Under the pieces are notes generated by a model. The model was not told where the DNA came from, made no database searches, and worked only from the letters and a program-made list of their open reading frames with translations. 64,000 nt of DNA from Rubrivivax sp. (lineage in GTDB: Bacteria > Pseudomonadota > Gammaproteobacteria > Burkholderiales > Burkholderiaceae_C), in the NCBI GenBank assembly GCA_030653385.1, contig JAURZM010000026.1, positions 124,001 through 188,000 on the forward strand, written 5' to 3'. This document shows, in pieces, positions 42,720-51,655 of this stretch; within the stretch, counting starts at the first letter, position 1; every line of letters starts with the position of its first letter. A program made the position numbers and the translations under genes.

Positions 42720-44033
42720 ATGCACCACTCATCGCGACATTCGCTTCGCGTCCTCACCAGCGCCGTCGTTTTCATGCTTGCGGCCGCAGCGTCCCCGGCG
42801 CAGACACCGCAGCCTCTGCCGCCGGAGTCGACCGATCCCGTCAAGCTGGATCTCATGAGGGGATTCCCACCGCCGCCCGACAAGGTCGTCAAGCTTTCGA
42901 CGATCCTGAAGTTCCCCAACGGCCGGTGGGCCTTCCACCACCTGCGCGAACTCGGGCCGACGGTGCAGGTCTGGCGTGGCGACGATGCCCCGTCCTTGCG
43001 GCGCGAGATGCCGAAGCACATGGATGCGCTCAGGCTCGAAGACGACAAGGGTGCCCCCATCAGCCTTGCCGACTGGCAACGCGCAACCTATACCGATGGT
43101 CTGCTCGTGCTGCACAAAGGCGCGGTCGTCTACCAGAAGACCTACTCAGGCATGGCGGCCCACGAGCCGCATTCGCTGTGGTCCATGAGCAAGTCGTTCA
43201 CCGGCCTGCTTGCGACGATGTTGATCAAGGAAGGGGTGATCGACCCCGGTGCCTTGGTGACGAAGTACCTGCCTGAGCTGAGGGACAGCGCGTGGGCGGA
43301 TGCCACCGTGCAGCAGACGCTCGACATGACCACGGGCGTGGCCTACAGCGAGAACTTCCGCGATCCCAACTCCGGGATCTTCCAGTATCTGCATGCGGCG
43401 GGCCTGTTGCCCGCACCGCCGACGTATGCCGGTCCTCGGACCATCCCCGAGCTGCTCGTGACCATCAAGAAGCAAGGCGAACACGGCACGGGGTTCAAGT
43501 ACAAAACCGTCGACACCGAAGTGGTGGGTTGGCTCCTGCAGCGCGTCACGGGCAAGAGCTACGCTGCGCTGCTGTCCGAACGCCTCTGGACGCGGATCGG
43601 TGCACAGGACGACGCCTATGTCTGGGCCGACACCCATGGCACGCAGCTCACCAGCATTGGCTTCAACGCGACGCTGCGCGACCTGGGGCGCGTGGGTGAG
43701 ACCCTGCGTTTGTCGGGCCGCTCCGGTGGCCGGCAGGTGATCCCGGAGAACGTCATCGCGGAGATCCGCAAGGGCGGCGACATCGAGAAGTTCAAGGCCA
43801 ACGGCCAAGCCATGCGCTCGGGCTACTCGTACCACAACCAATGGTGGATCCCCCACGATCGTGACGGCACCTTCGAGATGAAAGGACTGAACGGGCAGCA
43901 CATGCACATCAATCCCGCGGCCGAACTCGTCATCATCAAACTCTCGTCTCATCCGGCCGGAGATACGAGCCTTACGCACAACCTCGACCGGCGGGCATTC
44001 GCTGCCATCGCGACCACACTGCGCGCGCAGTGA
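42720..44033 (+). CDS. Secreted serine hydrolase, beta-lactamase / NylB-like family
   Basis: 437 aa from ATG 42720, preceded by AAGGAGAG. Signal peptide (VLTSAVVFMLAAAASPAQ). Class C beta-lactamase/esterase fold: nucleophile in SMSK (SxxK) within HSLWSMSKSFTG, and SGYSYHNQWW near the C-terminus. Such enzymes hydrolyse esters or amides, including 6-aminohexanoate oligomers; true beta-lactamase activity is not implied. Divergent from the AraC-type gene. Confidence 0.85.
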   Translation: MHHSSRHSLRVLTSAVVFMLAAAASPAQTPQPLPPESTDPVKLDLMRGFPPPPDKVVKLSTILKFPNGRWAFHHLRELGPTVQVWRGDDAPSLRREMPKHMDALRLEDDKGAPISLADWQRATYTDGLLVLHKGAVVYQKTYSGMAAHEPHSLWSMSKSFTGLLATMLIKEGVIDPGALVTKYLPELRDSAWADATVQQTLDMTTGVAYSENFRDPNSGIFQYLHAAGLLPAPPTYAGPRTIPELLVTIKKQGEHGTGFKYKTVDTEVVGWLLQRVTGKSYAALLSERLWTRIGAQDDAYVWADTHGTQLTSIGFNATLRDLGRVGETLRLSGRSGGRQVIPENVIAEIRKGGDIEKFKANGQAMRSGYSYHNQWWIPHDRDGTFEMKGLNGQHMHINPAAELVIIKLSSHPAGDTSLTHNLDRRAFAAIATTLRAQ

Positions 44034-44040
44034 GGGCCGA

Positions 44041-44340
44041 CAATGGCGACCCGCGGCGCCCTTCGACGCGCTGGACGAGGCGGTCGCGGCAGCGAATGCG
44101 CTGTCCGGCGATCAAGGGGCCTACGCCTTCATGCGCGACCTGAACACCGCGCACCGTTTGGCCGAGCAGATCGAGGCCGGCAGGGTGCGCATCAATCACG
44201 GTTGCGTCTCGCAACCCGAGTTGCCTTTTGGCGGCATCAAGGCCAGCGGCGCGGGCCTGGAGTTGGGCGCCGAGGGCATCCAGGTCTATGCCTGCACGAA
44301 GACCGTGACGCTGGGCCGCCAGGGCCGAGGAGTGACACCG
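44041..44340 (+). pseudogene. Aldehyde dehydrogenase, C-terminal fragment
   Basis: Reads PFDALDEAVAAANALSGDQG, then RVRINHGCVSQPELPFGGIK and ASGAGLELGAEGIQVYACTK, the last about 95 residues of an NAD-dependent aldehyde dehydrogenase. The catalytic Cys and Glu regions are absent. It abuts the hydrolase stop, so a deletion joined them. Confidence 0.8.
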
Positions 44341-44417
44341 ATGACGAACAGCACCGTGGCGCCCAAGCGCGACAACGCACAGTTCCTGTGGTACCCGATG
44401 GTTCACACCAAGGCCTG
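44341..44417 (+). pseudogene. Class III aminotransferase, N-terminal stub
   Basis: A well-placed GAGGAG (44327-44332) precedes ATG 44341. The first 25 residues (NAQFLWYPMVHTKAW) resemble the start of omega-aminotransferases (normally LWHPM). It then fuses out of frame with the next fragment. Tentative, as the stub is short. Confidence 0.45.
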
Positions 44418-44987
44418 GGTGGCCGCGCATTCGAGGCGATGGCGGCCGATGGCGCCTTCTGCGAGGTGCTGGACTTCAGCTTGCAGGAGCTGGCTAACCA
44501 CTTGGGCGGCTCGGTGGTAGCCGCTGGACCTGGCCCGCTCACGGTCGCCGGGCACTGTGGCACGCCGCATATCGTGGCAGCGGGTGCCGTCGACACAGTC
44601 GACGTCCCGGCCCGGGCGTCGGCGTCCGCCCTGCTGGCCGACCGGCCGGCGCACTCGCACAACCGGCTCATCGCATCGGCCACCTCGGCGCCCGAACCGT
44701 GTCAGCGCATTGCGCACACCACCGCCGAACGTCTGGCCCGAGCCCAGGGCCCCAGCTGCCTGCAGCTGCCGCTGCGTGGGGTCGAGCAGTGGGACTGGCC
44801 CGGCGAGCCCTTGCAGGACCCTGAAGGACTGCAGGCCTTTGTCATGCCGATGCGAGGTGGGCTGGACCCGCGAACACGCTGCATCGAGCGCGACGCCCAC
44901 ATCAACGACGACGCGTTCTGCGACGCCGCGCTGCAGGTGTTCAGCGCCTGGGTCGCTGACGGCCTGGTGCCGCTGGGGGCGCCGTGA
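44418..44987 (+). pseudogene. Tm-1-like ATP-binding protein (UPF0261), C-terminal fragment
   Basis: Reads GGRAFEAMAADGAFCEVLDF, then ELANHLGGSVVAAGPGPL and HINDDAFCDAALQVFSAWVA: the C-terminal domain of Tm-1/UPF0261 proteins, about 190 residues. The N-terminal ATP-binding half is missing. Its stop overlaps the HAD gene start (GTGA). Confidence 0.65.
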
Positions 44988-45655
44988 GCCGCGCGCTGGT
45001 ACTGGACTTCGGCGGCGTCATCAGCCGAACGATGTTCGAAACGCACGACATCACCGAACGCGCGCTCGGGCTGGCTCGGGGCACGCTGACGTGGCGCGGC
45101 CCCTTCGACCCCGCCAGCGACGCCTTGTGGCTGGACATGCTGGCCGAGAGAATCAGCGAGCGTGACTACTGGTTGGCGCGCACGCGCGAGGTCGGCCGCC
45201 TTGTCGGCGAGGACTGGACGAGCATGGACTGCTTCGTGCAACGCGCCCTCGGCGCCGTGCCGGCCACGGTGATCCGCCCCGAAGCCGTGGCTGCGGTGGC
45301 CGCGGCGCGGGCCGCGGGCTGCAGGGTGGCAGTGTTGTCCAACGAACTGGATTTGTTCTACGGCGCCGACTTTCGCCGCCGGCTGCCGCTGATTGAGCGC
45401 TTCGACGTGATCGTCGACGGCACGTACACCGGCATTCTCAAGCCCGACCCGCGCGCCTACGCCGCGGTGGTGCAGGCGCTGGGCGTGTCCGCCGCCGACT
45501 GCGTCTTCGTCGATGACCAACTGCGCAATGTCGAGGGCGCACGGCTAGCCGGCATGCAGACGGTGGCTTTCGACGTGACCGCGCCCGCGGCCTCGTACTG
45601 CGAAGCCCTGCAACTGCTGGGGCTGAGCCCCGCAGCCGAAGAACAGGCCCGTTGA
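44984..45655 (+). CDS. HAD-family hydrolase
   Basis: 223 aa from GTG 44984. Motif I is DFGGVIS (only one Asp, as in several HAD hydrolases of epoxide-hydrolase type), motif II LSNE, motif III Lys in KPDPRAY and motif IV VFVDDQ. Probably a phosphatase or dehalogenase-like enzyme; the substrate is unknown. It looks intact though surrounded by decayed genes. Confidence 0.8.
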   Translation: MSRALVLDFGGVISRTMFETHDITERALGLARGTLTWRGPFDPASDALWLDMLAERISERDYWLARTREVGRLVGEDWTSMDCFVQRALGAVPATVIRPEAVAAVAAARAAGCRVAVLSNELDLFYGADFRRRLPLIERFDVIVDGTYTGILKPDPRAYAAVVQALGVSAADCVFVDDQLRNVEGARLAGMQTVAFDVTAPAASYCEALQLLGLSPAAEEQAR

Positions 45656-45657
45656 CG

Positions 45658-46041
45658 GTGATCGAGCGCAAGCGCGCGGCCGCGCTGATTGCCGCCGAGC
45701 AGGCGATTTTCGCCTAGCAACATCCCCGCTCGAAGTACTTGTTCGAGGCCGGGTGGCGGCACTGGTTGTACGGTGCCCCCAGCCACTGGACGCGGCGCTG
45801 GATCGGTGGCTGGCCGATCTACGTCGACGATCAGCCGCGGCCCTACGGCGTGCGCTTGCGTGACGTCGACGGCAATCCCTTCGTGGAGCTCGGCCTGGGC
45901 GCCACCGACGGCATGAGCGGGCACGGCCACCTAGCGCTGGTCCAGGCGCTGGCCCGCCAGGCGCGTGCCGGTGCCTAACTGATCCTGCCCACCGAAGACG
46001 CGGCCTGGGTCGGCCAGGAGCTGCAGCGCGCTTTGGGCTCC
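45658..46041 (+). pseudogene. Class III aminotransferase with in-frame stops
   Basis: GTG 45658 follows the HAD stop. The frame reads ERKRAAALIAAEQAIFA, TAG (45715-45717), QHPRSKYLFEAGWRHWLYGA and onward through DVDGNPFVELGLGATDGMSG to TAA (45976-45978), then LILPTEDAAWVGQELQRAL. Two stops and loss of the rest, including the PLP-lysine region, mark it as dead. From 46042 to 46254 no gene is seen. Confidence 0.75.
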
Positions 46042-46155
46042 CTTGGGGACGTGGTTCTGGCAACGATCCACTTTGGGGTACGGATTCCAGGGGCAAGGTC
46101 AAAGCGCGGACGTGCCAGGCCGCCAAAGCCTGCCCTCGAATGCCTTGCACGGCGG

Positions 46156-46177
46156 CGCATCGCAATCGCATCGCAAT
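46156..46177 (+). repeat. 11-base tandem repeat upstream of copper block
   Basis: CGCATCGCAAT twice, followed by CGCAAAT. It lies about 80 bases before the first gene of the periplasmic copper block; could be a regulator site. Confidence 0.4.
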
Positions 46178-46254
46178 CGCAAATCAATTTGAGCGGTGGG
46201 GTTCCCTTGACGGGCTGCAGGGAGCGCGCAGAAGGCATGCAGTAAAGTCTGGGA

Positions 46255-46689
46255 ATGAGTCTGTTTGTCAGAACCCTGCTGATCTGGTTGCTGGTGCTGG
46301 CGCTTCCTGTACAAGGGGCCGCCGCAGCAACCATGGCGTTCTGCGGCCCGGATCACCACGGGGGTGGGGCCGCCGTTGCTCAGCCGGGTTCGACGCCTGC
46401 CGTGCACACGCATCACGGTGATGCCCTCGCCGGTGACGAACCCCCTGCAATCCGCACTGCCGATGTGGCGAGCATCGACGACGTGTCGGCCATCGTCACG
46501 GTCGGCCAGGCGGCCATGCAGACGTGCAGCGCTTGCGCCTCCTGCTGCTCGCTGGGCGCCATCCTGACACTGGCGCTGGTCGTGCCGGTCACCGACTTGT
46601 CGCCGACGTTGTCCACCACCGTCGTGCCCACCGTCGGCGCGTTCGCCGCCGACGGCCTTGAACGCCCCCCTCGAAACGTCCTGGCGTAG
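46255..46689 (+). CDS. Small secreted/membrane Cys-His-rich protein (DUF2946-like)
   Basis: 144 aa. N-terminal signal or membrane segment (LLIWLLVLALPVQGAAAA), two His clusters (GPDHHGG, HTHHGD), a Cys cluster (QTCSACASCC) and the ending GLERPPRNVLA, which resembles DUF2946-type proteins found in copper operons. Metal binding is likely; the role is unknown. First gene of the rightward copper block. Confidence 0.55.
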   Translation: MSLFVRTLLIWLLVLALPVQGAAAATMAFCGPDHHGGGAAVAQPGSTPAVHTHHGDALAGDEPPAIRTADVASIDDVSAIVTVGQAAMQTCSACASCCSLGAILTLALVVPVTDLSPTLSTTVVPTVGAFAADGLERPPRNVLA

Positions 46690-46798
46690 CCGGCACGGGT
46701 TGACGCGCGTGTAGCGACGCGCGGCTTCGTGCCAGGTCCTGTGCCGTCCCCGCCGCAGTTGCGGCAAAGACGCCTCCAGACGTTCACCCGAGGATTCC

Positions 46799-47188
46799 AT
46801 GGTCCCAACCCTAACGCAACGGCGCTGGCCGTGTGCACTGCCGAGCCTGTTGTTCACACTGCTGCTGGCCGCGCAGGCCCAGGCGCAGTCCCCGACCCCC
46901 GCACGCCCGGATCCGACGGACCCGAAGGCCCAAGTGCCTGCCGTGCGCTACGAGTCGGCGTTTGCGCAGTTTCGACGCAGCGGTGACGACAAGCCCGTGG
47001 CATGGCGCGAGGCCAACGACGCCGTCGCCCGCATCGGCGGCTGGCGGGTTTACACCCGCCAAGCGCAGCAGCCCGACCCCGCGGCGGCGGAGAAGCCGGC
47101 GGTACCCGCGCCAGTTCCGGCCCAGACACCCGCACCCGCACCCGCGGCCAAGCCGATGCCACCGGGTCACTCCGGTCACAAACACTGA
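46799..47188 (+). CDS. Secreted Pro/Ala-rich protein of copper operon
   Basis: 129 aa. Signal peptide (SLLFTLLLAAQAQAQS), a conserved-looking core (RYESAFAQFRRSGDDKPVAW), then a Pro/Ala spacer and the His-containing end PPGHSGHKH. Function unknown; the His tail suggests metal contact. It precedes the TolC-like gene by ten bases. Confidence 0.6.
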   Translation: MVPTLTQRRWPCALPSLLFTLLLAAQAQAQSPTPARPDPTDPKAQVPAVRYESAFAQFRRSGDDKPVAWREANDAVARIGGWRVYTRQAQQPDPAAAEKPAVPAPVPAQTPAPAPAAKPMPPGHSGHKH

Positions 47189-47198
47189 GGGCCGCACG

Positions 47199-48641
47199 AT
47201 GACCCATGACATTCACAGGTCTTCGACCTCGTGGCGCGCCCTTCGAGGCCTCCGGGTGCTGGCGCTGCTGACCGGCGCCGTCGTGCTGGGCGGCTGCGCA
47301 AGTTTCACCCCGGACGGTGGCTTCGGCGCGGTCGAACGGACCACCCAAGAGCGCATCGGGAAGGACCTGCACTGGGCGCGCGGCGACGCCGACCTGGACA
47401 CCATCGCCAAGCGCGTGGCGGAGCTGCTGGCCAAGCCACTGACGGCGGACGATGCGGTGCAGATCGCGCTGCTCAACAACCGCGGTTTGCAGGCGGACTT
47501 TCAGGAACTCGGCATCACCGAGGCTGAAGTGGTGCAGGCAGGGCGCCTGCCGAACCCGGGCTTCAGCTTCGGGCGCAGCAGTCGGGGCGACGAACGCGAG
47601 ATCGAGCGCGGCCTGCACTTCAACCTGGCGCGCCTGGTGGCGATGCCGCTGATCGGACAGATGGAAACACGCCGTTTCGAGCAAGTGAAGGGGCGCGTGG
47701 CAATGAGCGTGCTTTCGCTGGCCGCCGACACGCGCAAGGCCTATTTCACGGCGCTGGCGGCGGAAGAAACCGTTCGCTACATGCGGCAAGTGAAGCAGGC
47801 CGCCGATGCCAGCGCTGAACTGGCCCGGCGCATGGAGCAGGTCGGCAACTTCAACAAGCTGCAACGTGCTCGGGAGCAGTCGTTCTCTGCCAACGCCGTG
47901 CTGCAGTTCGCCCGGGCGCAGCAGGCACAGCGCGCGACGCGCGAGCGCCTGGTGCGGCTGCTCGGCGTCTGGGGGACACAAGCCCAGTTCGCCTTGCCCG
48001 AGCGGCTGCCGGACCTGCCGCCATCGCCACTGGAACTGCCCGACGTGGAGCAGGTGGCTCTGGCGCAACGGCTGGACGTGCAGGGTGCCAGGCAGGCGGC
48101 GGAACAGACGGCGGCCAACCTGGGCCTGACAAAAACCACGCGCTTCGTCAACGTGCTGGAACTCGGTCTGGCGCGAAACAGCTCGAACGAAGCGCCCACC
48201 CAGCGCAGCTGGGAGATCGGCTTCGAGTTGCCGCTGTTCGACTGGAGCGGCGCCCGCGTGGCGCGTGCCCAGGCGGTGTACATGCAGACGCTGCACCGCG
48301 CGGCCGAGACCGCGATCAATGCGCGGTCCGAGGTGCGCGAGGCCTACGCCGGCTATCGCTCGGCCTACGACATCGCACGCCACCACCGCGACGAGATCGT
48401 GCCGCTGAATCAGCGCATCGCTGAAGAGAACGTGCTTCGCTACAACGGCATGTTGATTGGCGTGTTCGAACTGCTGGCCGACGCCCGCACGCAGATCGCC
48501 AGCGTCAACGCCGCCATCGAGGCGCTGCGCGACTTCTGGGTCGCTCAGGCTGACCTCGACATGGCCTTGATCGGCAAACCCAAGCTGACGACGGCCGCCG
48601 GTCCCGCGATGGCGGCCGAAGCCGCCGGCGCAGGTCATTGA
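47199..48641 (+). CDS. TolC-family outer-membrane factor in copper operon
   Basis: 480 aa from ATG 47199. Lipoprotein signal ending VVLGGC. TolC/CusC-like helical repeats (AVQIALLNNRGLQADFQELG; ARRMEQVGNFNKLQRAREQS). No matching RND pump or adaptor lies in this operon, which is unusual; similar orphan TolC proteins accompany CopA-type oxidases in other betaproteobacteria. It probably serves copper efflux or envelope copper handling. Confidence 0.8.
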   Translation: MTHDIHRSSTSWRALRGLRVLALLTGAVVLGGCASFTPDGGFGAVERTTQERIGKDLHWARGDADLDTIAKRVAELLAKPLTADDAVQIALLNNRGLQADFQELGITEAEVVQAGRLPNPGFSFGRSSRGDEREIERGLHFNLARLVAMPLIGQMETRRFEQVKGRVAMSVLSLAADTRKAYFTALAAEETVRYMRQVKQAADASAELARRMEQVGNFNKLQRAREQSFSANAVLQFARAQQAQRATRERLVRLLGVWGTQAQFALPERLPDLPPSPLELPDVEQVALAQRLDVQGARQAAEQTAANLGLTKTTRFVNVLELGLARNSSNEAPTQRSWEIGFELPLFDWSGARVARAQAVYMQTLHRAAETAINARSEVREAYAGYRSAYDIARHHRDEIVPLNQRIAEENVLRYNGMLIGVFELLADARTQIASVNAAIEALRDFWVAQADLDMALIGKPKLTTAAGPAMAAEAAGAGH

Positions 48642-48643
48642 AC

Positions 48644-50083
48644 ATGAAGGACTCTCAAATGCTTTCCCGACGCAAGATGCTCGGCGGTGCTGGAGCCATC
48701 ACAGCCGCCGTGGCCGCCGCCTCCGTCAGCAAGGTGGCCATGGCCGCGCTGCCCGAGCCCGTCATCCAGACCAAGCCCGACACCATGCCCCCGCTGGTGC
48801 CCAACACCGGGCGCCCCTACAACCCCGTCGTCACGCTCAATGGCTGGACGCTGCCCTGGCGCATGAACAAAGGGGTGAAGGAATTTCACCTCGTCGCCGA
48901 GCCCGTGGTGCGCGAGATGAGCCCGGGCTTCAAGGCCCACCTCTGGGGCTACAACGGCCAGAGCCCCGGCCCGACGATCGAGGTGGTGGAAGGCGACCGC
49001 GTGCGCATCTTCGTCACCAACAAGCTCGGCGAGCTGACCAGCATCCACTGGCACGGCCAGCGCCTGCCTAACGGCATGGACGGGGTGACGGGGCTGAACC
49101 AACCCGGCATTCCACCCGGCAAGACCTATGTCTACGAGTTCGTGGCGCGCCGACCCGGCACCTTCATGTACCACTCGCATGCCGACGAGATGGTGCAGAT
49201 GGCGATGGGGATGATGGGCTTCTGGATCACACATCCGAAGGGCAAGCACCCGCTGATCGACGAGGTCGACCGCGACTTCTGCTTCCTGCTGAACGCCTAC
49301 GACATCGATCCCGGCAGCGCCACGCCGAAGGTCATGACGATGCTGGACTTCAACCTGTGGACATGGAACAGCCGCATCTTTCCAGGCATCGACCCGCTGG
49401 TGGTGCGGCACATGGACAAGGTGCGCATCCGGGTTGGCAACCTGACGATGACCAACCACCCCATGCACCTGCACGGGCACGAGTTCCTGATCACCGGCAC
49501 CGATGGCGGGCCGACACCCAAGAGCACGCGCCAGTACGAGGTGACGGCCGACATCGCGGTGGGGCAGATGCGGCAGATGGATTTTCTGGCCGACGAAGAG
49601 GGCGACTGGGCCTTCCACTGCCACAAGAGCCACCACACGATGAATGCGATGGGCCACGACGTGCCGACCATGATCGGCGTGGATCACAGCGGCGTGGCGC
49701 GGCAGATCACGCAGCTCATTCCCGACTACATGGTGATGGGCGAGCGGGGCATGAAGGACATGACCGAGATGGAGATGCCGCTGCCCGACAACACCGCCGC
49801 GATGATGGCCGGACAGGGTCCGTTCGGCGCTGTCGGCATGGGCGGCATGTTCAGCGTTGTGAAGGTGCGCAAGGACCAGTTGCGGGGCGACTACAGCGAC
49901 CCGGGCTGGTACCAGCACCCGCCGGGCACGGTGGCCTACGAGTTCACGGGCGCGCTGCCGGACCCCGCCCGCTTCAAGGCCGACGCCAGCCCGGGGACCG
50001 GCTCCATGCCGCCCATGGCCAAGCCGGCCCAGGACATCGAGGTCAAGGTGCGCAAGCCTGCAGGCGGCCACTCGGGCCACTGA
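48644..50083 (+). CDS. Multicopper oxidase, Tat-exported
   Basis: 479 aa from ATG 48644. Twin-arginine signal SRRKMLGG. Copper ligands in the standard four blocks: HWHG (about 135), YHSHADEM (about 176), HPMHLHGHEF (about 272) and HCHKSHHTMNAMGH (about 325). In copper operons such enzymes oxidise Cu(I) to the less toxic Cu(II) in the periplasm. A further 100-residue Met/Gly-rich C-terminal part follows. Confidence 0.92.
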   Translation: MKDSQMLSRRKMLGGAGAITAAVAAASVSKVAMAALPEPVIQTKPDTMPPLVPNTGRPYNPVVTLNGWTLPWRMNKGVKEFHLVAEPVVREMSPGFKAHLWGYNGQSPGPTIEVVEGDRVRIFVTNKLGELTSIHWHGQRLPNGMDGVTGLNQPGIPPGKTYVYEFVARRPGTFMYHSHADEMVQMAMGMMGFWITHPKGKHPLIDEVDRDFCFLLNAYDIDPGSATPKVMTMLDFNLWTWNSRIFPGIDPLVVRHMDKVRIRVGNLTMTNHPMHLHGHEFLITGTDGGPTPKSTRQYEVTADIAVGQMRQMDFLADEEGDWAFHCHKSHHTMNAMGHDVPTMIGVDHSGVARQITQLIPDYMVMGERGMKDMTEMEMPLPDNTAAMMAGQGPFGAVGMGGMFSVVKVRKDQLRGDYSDPGWYQHPPGTVAYEFTGALPDPARFKADASPGTGSMPPMAKPAQDIEVKVRKPAGGHSGH

Positions 50084-50107
50084 CCCTCACAGACCAAGGA
50101 GAACTGC

Positions 50108-50653
50108 ATGAATGAAACAACGACGACGATGGATGGCCGACGCGCTGCCCTCACACGGATGGCAGCCACCGCCGCGGCGCTGACTCTGCCGCTGCTGGCC
50201 TCGCGCGCACGAGCCCACACCGACAAGCCGCACGCCCCCAAGGCGGGCCCGGTGGTCAAGGAACAGAAGGACTGGGGCATAGCCGGCGATGCCAAGAATG
50301 CCAAGCGCAGCATTGCGGTGGGCATGGCGGACAGCATGCGTTTCACGCCTGAGCGCATCGAGGTTCGGCAGGGCGAGACGCTGAGATTCGTGGTCCGCAA
50401 CACCGGCAAGGTGATGCACGAGTTCGTGATCGGCACCAAGGCCGAAAACGCCAAACATGCCGAATGGATGGTGAAATTCCCGAACATGGAACACGACGAG
50501 CCTTACATGGCGCATGTGCCTCCCGGCAAGACCGGCGAGATCGTCTGGACCTTCAACCGCGCTGGCGAGTTCGAGTTCGCCTGCCTGATTGCCGGTCACT
50601 ACCAGAGTGGCATGGTGGGCACGATCAGGGTCGCGCCGGCGGGCAAGGCTTGA
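50108..50653 (+). CDS. Periplasmic cupredoxin (CopI-like)
   Basis: 181 aa with a Tat-like leader (DGRRAALTRMAATAAALTLP). Cupredoxin fold; type 1 copper ligands are His in VMHEFVIG, then Cys, His and Met in FACLIAGHYQSGM. CopI-type proteins protect against copper in the periplasm. Begins 24 bases after the oxidase. Confidence 0.87.
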   Translation: MNETTTTMDGRRAALTRMAATAAALTLPLLASRARAHTDKPHAPKAGPVVKEQKDWGIAGDAKNAKRSIAVGMADSMRFTPERIEVRQGETLRFVVRNTGKVMHEFVIGTKAENAKHAEWMVKFPNMEHDEPYMAHVPPGKTGEIVWTFNRAGEFEFACLIAGHYQSGMVGTIRVAPAGKA

Positions 50654-50802
50654 AGCGGCGCCGCACATTGGCCTTGCCGCTGGGCGCGCCCGGTTGCCGG
50701 CGGTTCGCCCGGCGCTGCGAACCCCCGCGACGTGTTGCTCATCTGCCCACGATGCCAGCGCCCCAGTCTTCAACACAGCCACTTCAAGCACAAGGAACGC
50801 TC

Positions 50803-51174
50803 ATGAACCACCCAAAATTCTGCTTCCGCACCACCGCCCTGGCACTGTTCCTTTCGGCCGCGGCCCTGTCGCCGGCCTGGGCTGCAAGCCACCCAGGCGC
50901 CCACGGTTCGCATGGCGATCATGCCAAGCCGACTGCGCAGGCCGCTACCGGCGACATGGCAGACGGCGAGGTGCGCAAGGTGGACAAGGAAGGCGGTAAG
51001 CTGACGCTCAGGCACGCCGAGATCAAGAGCCTGGACATGCCGGCAATGACGATGGTGTTTGTCGTCAAGGACAAGGCGATGCTCGACAAGCTGAAGCCAG
51101 GCGACAAGATCAAGTTCAAGGCCATCAATGACGCGGGCAAGTTCACCGTCACCGAAATGCAGATGGCGCAGTAG
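50803..51174 (+). CDS. CusF-like periplasmic copper-binding protein
   Basis: 123 aa. Signal peptide (ALALFLSAAALSPAWAA), a His-rich linker (HPGAHGSHGDH) and a small OB-fold with EIKSLDMPAMTMVFVV, where His and two Met bind Cu(I)/Ag(I) in CusF. The 150-base gap upstream shows no gene. Confidence 0.85.
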   Translation: MNHPKFCFRTTALALFLSAAALSPAWAASHPGAHGSHGDHAKPTAQAATGDMADGEVRKVDKEGGKLTLRHAEIKSLDMPAMTMVFVVKDKAMLDKLKPGDKIKFKAINDAGKFTVTEMQMAQ

Positions 51175-51240
51175 ATGCCTCCGGGCCCTCGTCCTCGATC
51201 CGGCGCGATCGACCACCCATCAAGCCCCCGCCTGAACGCC

Positions 51241-51627
51241 ATGAACACCAAGAACTTCCGGGTCTGCATGCCACTCGCTGCGGCCACGCTCTGCGGCGGG
51301 GCGTTTGCCGCGAATCCCATCGTGGACATCGTCTGGTCCGCCGACGGCCGCTTTGCTCACACGGCGCAGATTGCAGCGGGCAAGTTCGTCGAGGCCTGCG
51401 GCAAGCTGGCGGTGAGGGACGACGTGCGCTGGAGCTTCACGGCAGCAGCGCCGGTGGACTTCAACATCCACTACCACGTCGGCAAGGAGGCCGTGTACCC
51501 GGTCAAGCAAACGCGGGTCAGCAGTGGCCGCGACACGCTGAACGTCACGGTGGCGCAGGACTACTGCTGGATGTGGACGAACAAGGGCACTGCCCCGGTG
51601 ACTTTGACGGTCGACCTGGCGCGCTAG
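51241..51627 (+). CDS. Secreted hypothetical protein of copper operon
   Basis: 128 aa. Signal peptide (PLAAATLCGGAFAANP); two Cys in the mature part (VEACGKLAV, QDYCWMW); beta-rich, with FNIHYHVGKEAVYP. No family recognised. Last gene of the rightward copper block, convergent with cueR2. Confidence 0.55.
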   Translation: MNTKNFRVCMPLAAATLCGGAFAANPIVDIVWSADGRFAHTAQIAAGKFVEACGKLAVRDDVRWSFTAAAPVDFNIHYHVGKEAVYPVKQTRVSSGRDTLNVTVAQDYCWMWTNKGTAPVTLTVDLAR

Positions 51628-51655
51628 TGCCGGCCGGCCGCTTCAGGCGCTGGCC

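Noticed and set aside
42926..44033. True beta-lactamase (antibiotic resistance) assignment
   Set aside because: The SxxK fold is shared by esterases and amide hydrolases; the secreted protein resembles the NylB-like branch, so resistance cannot be claimed.
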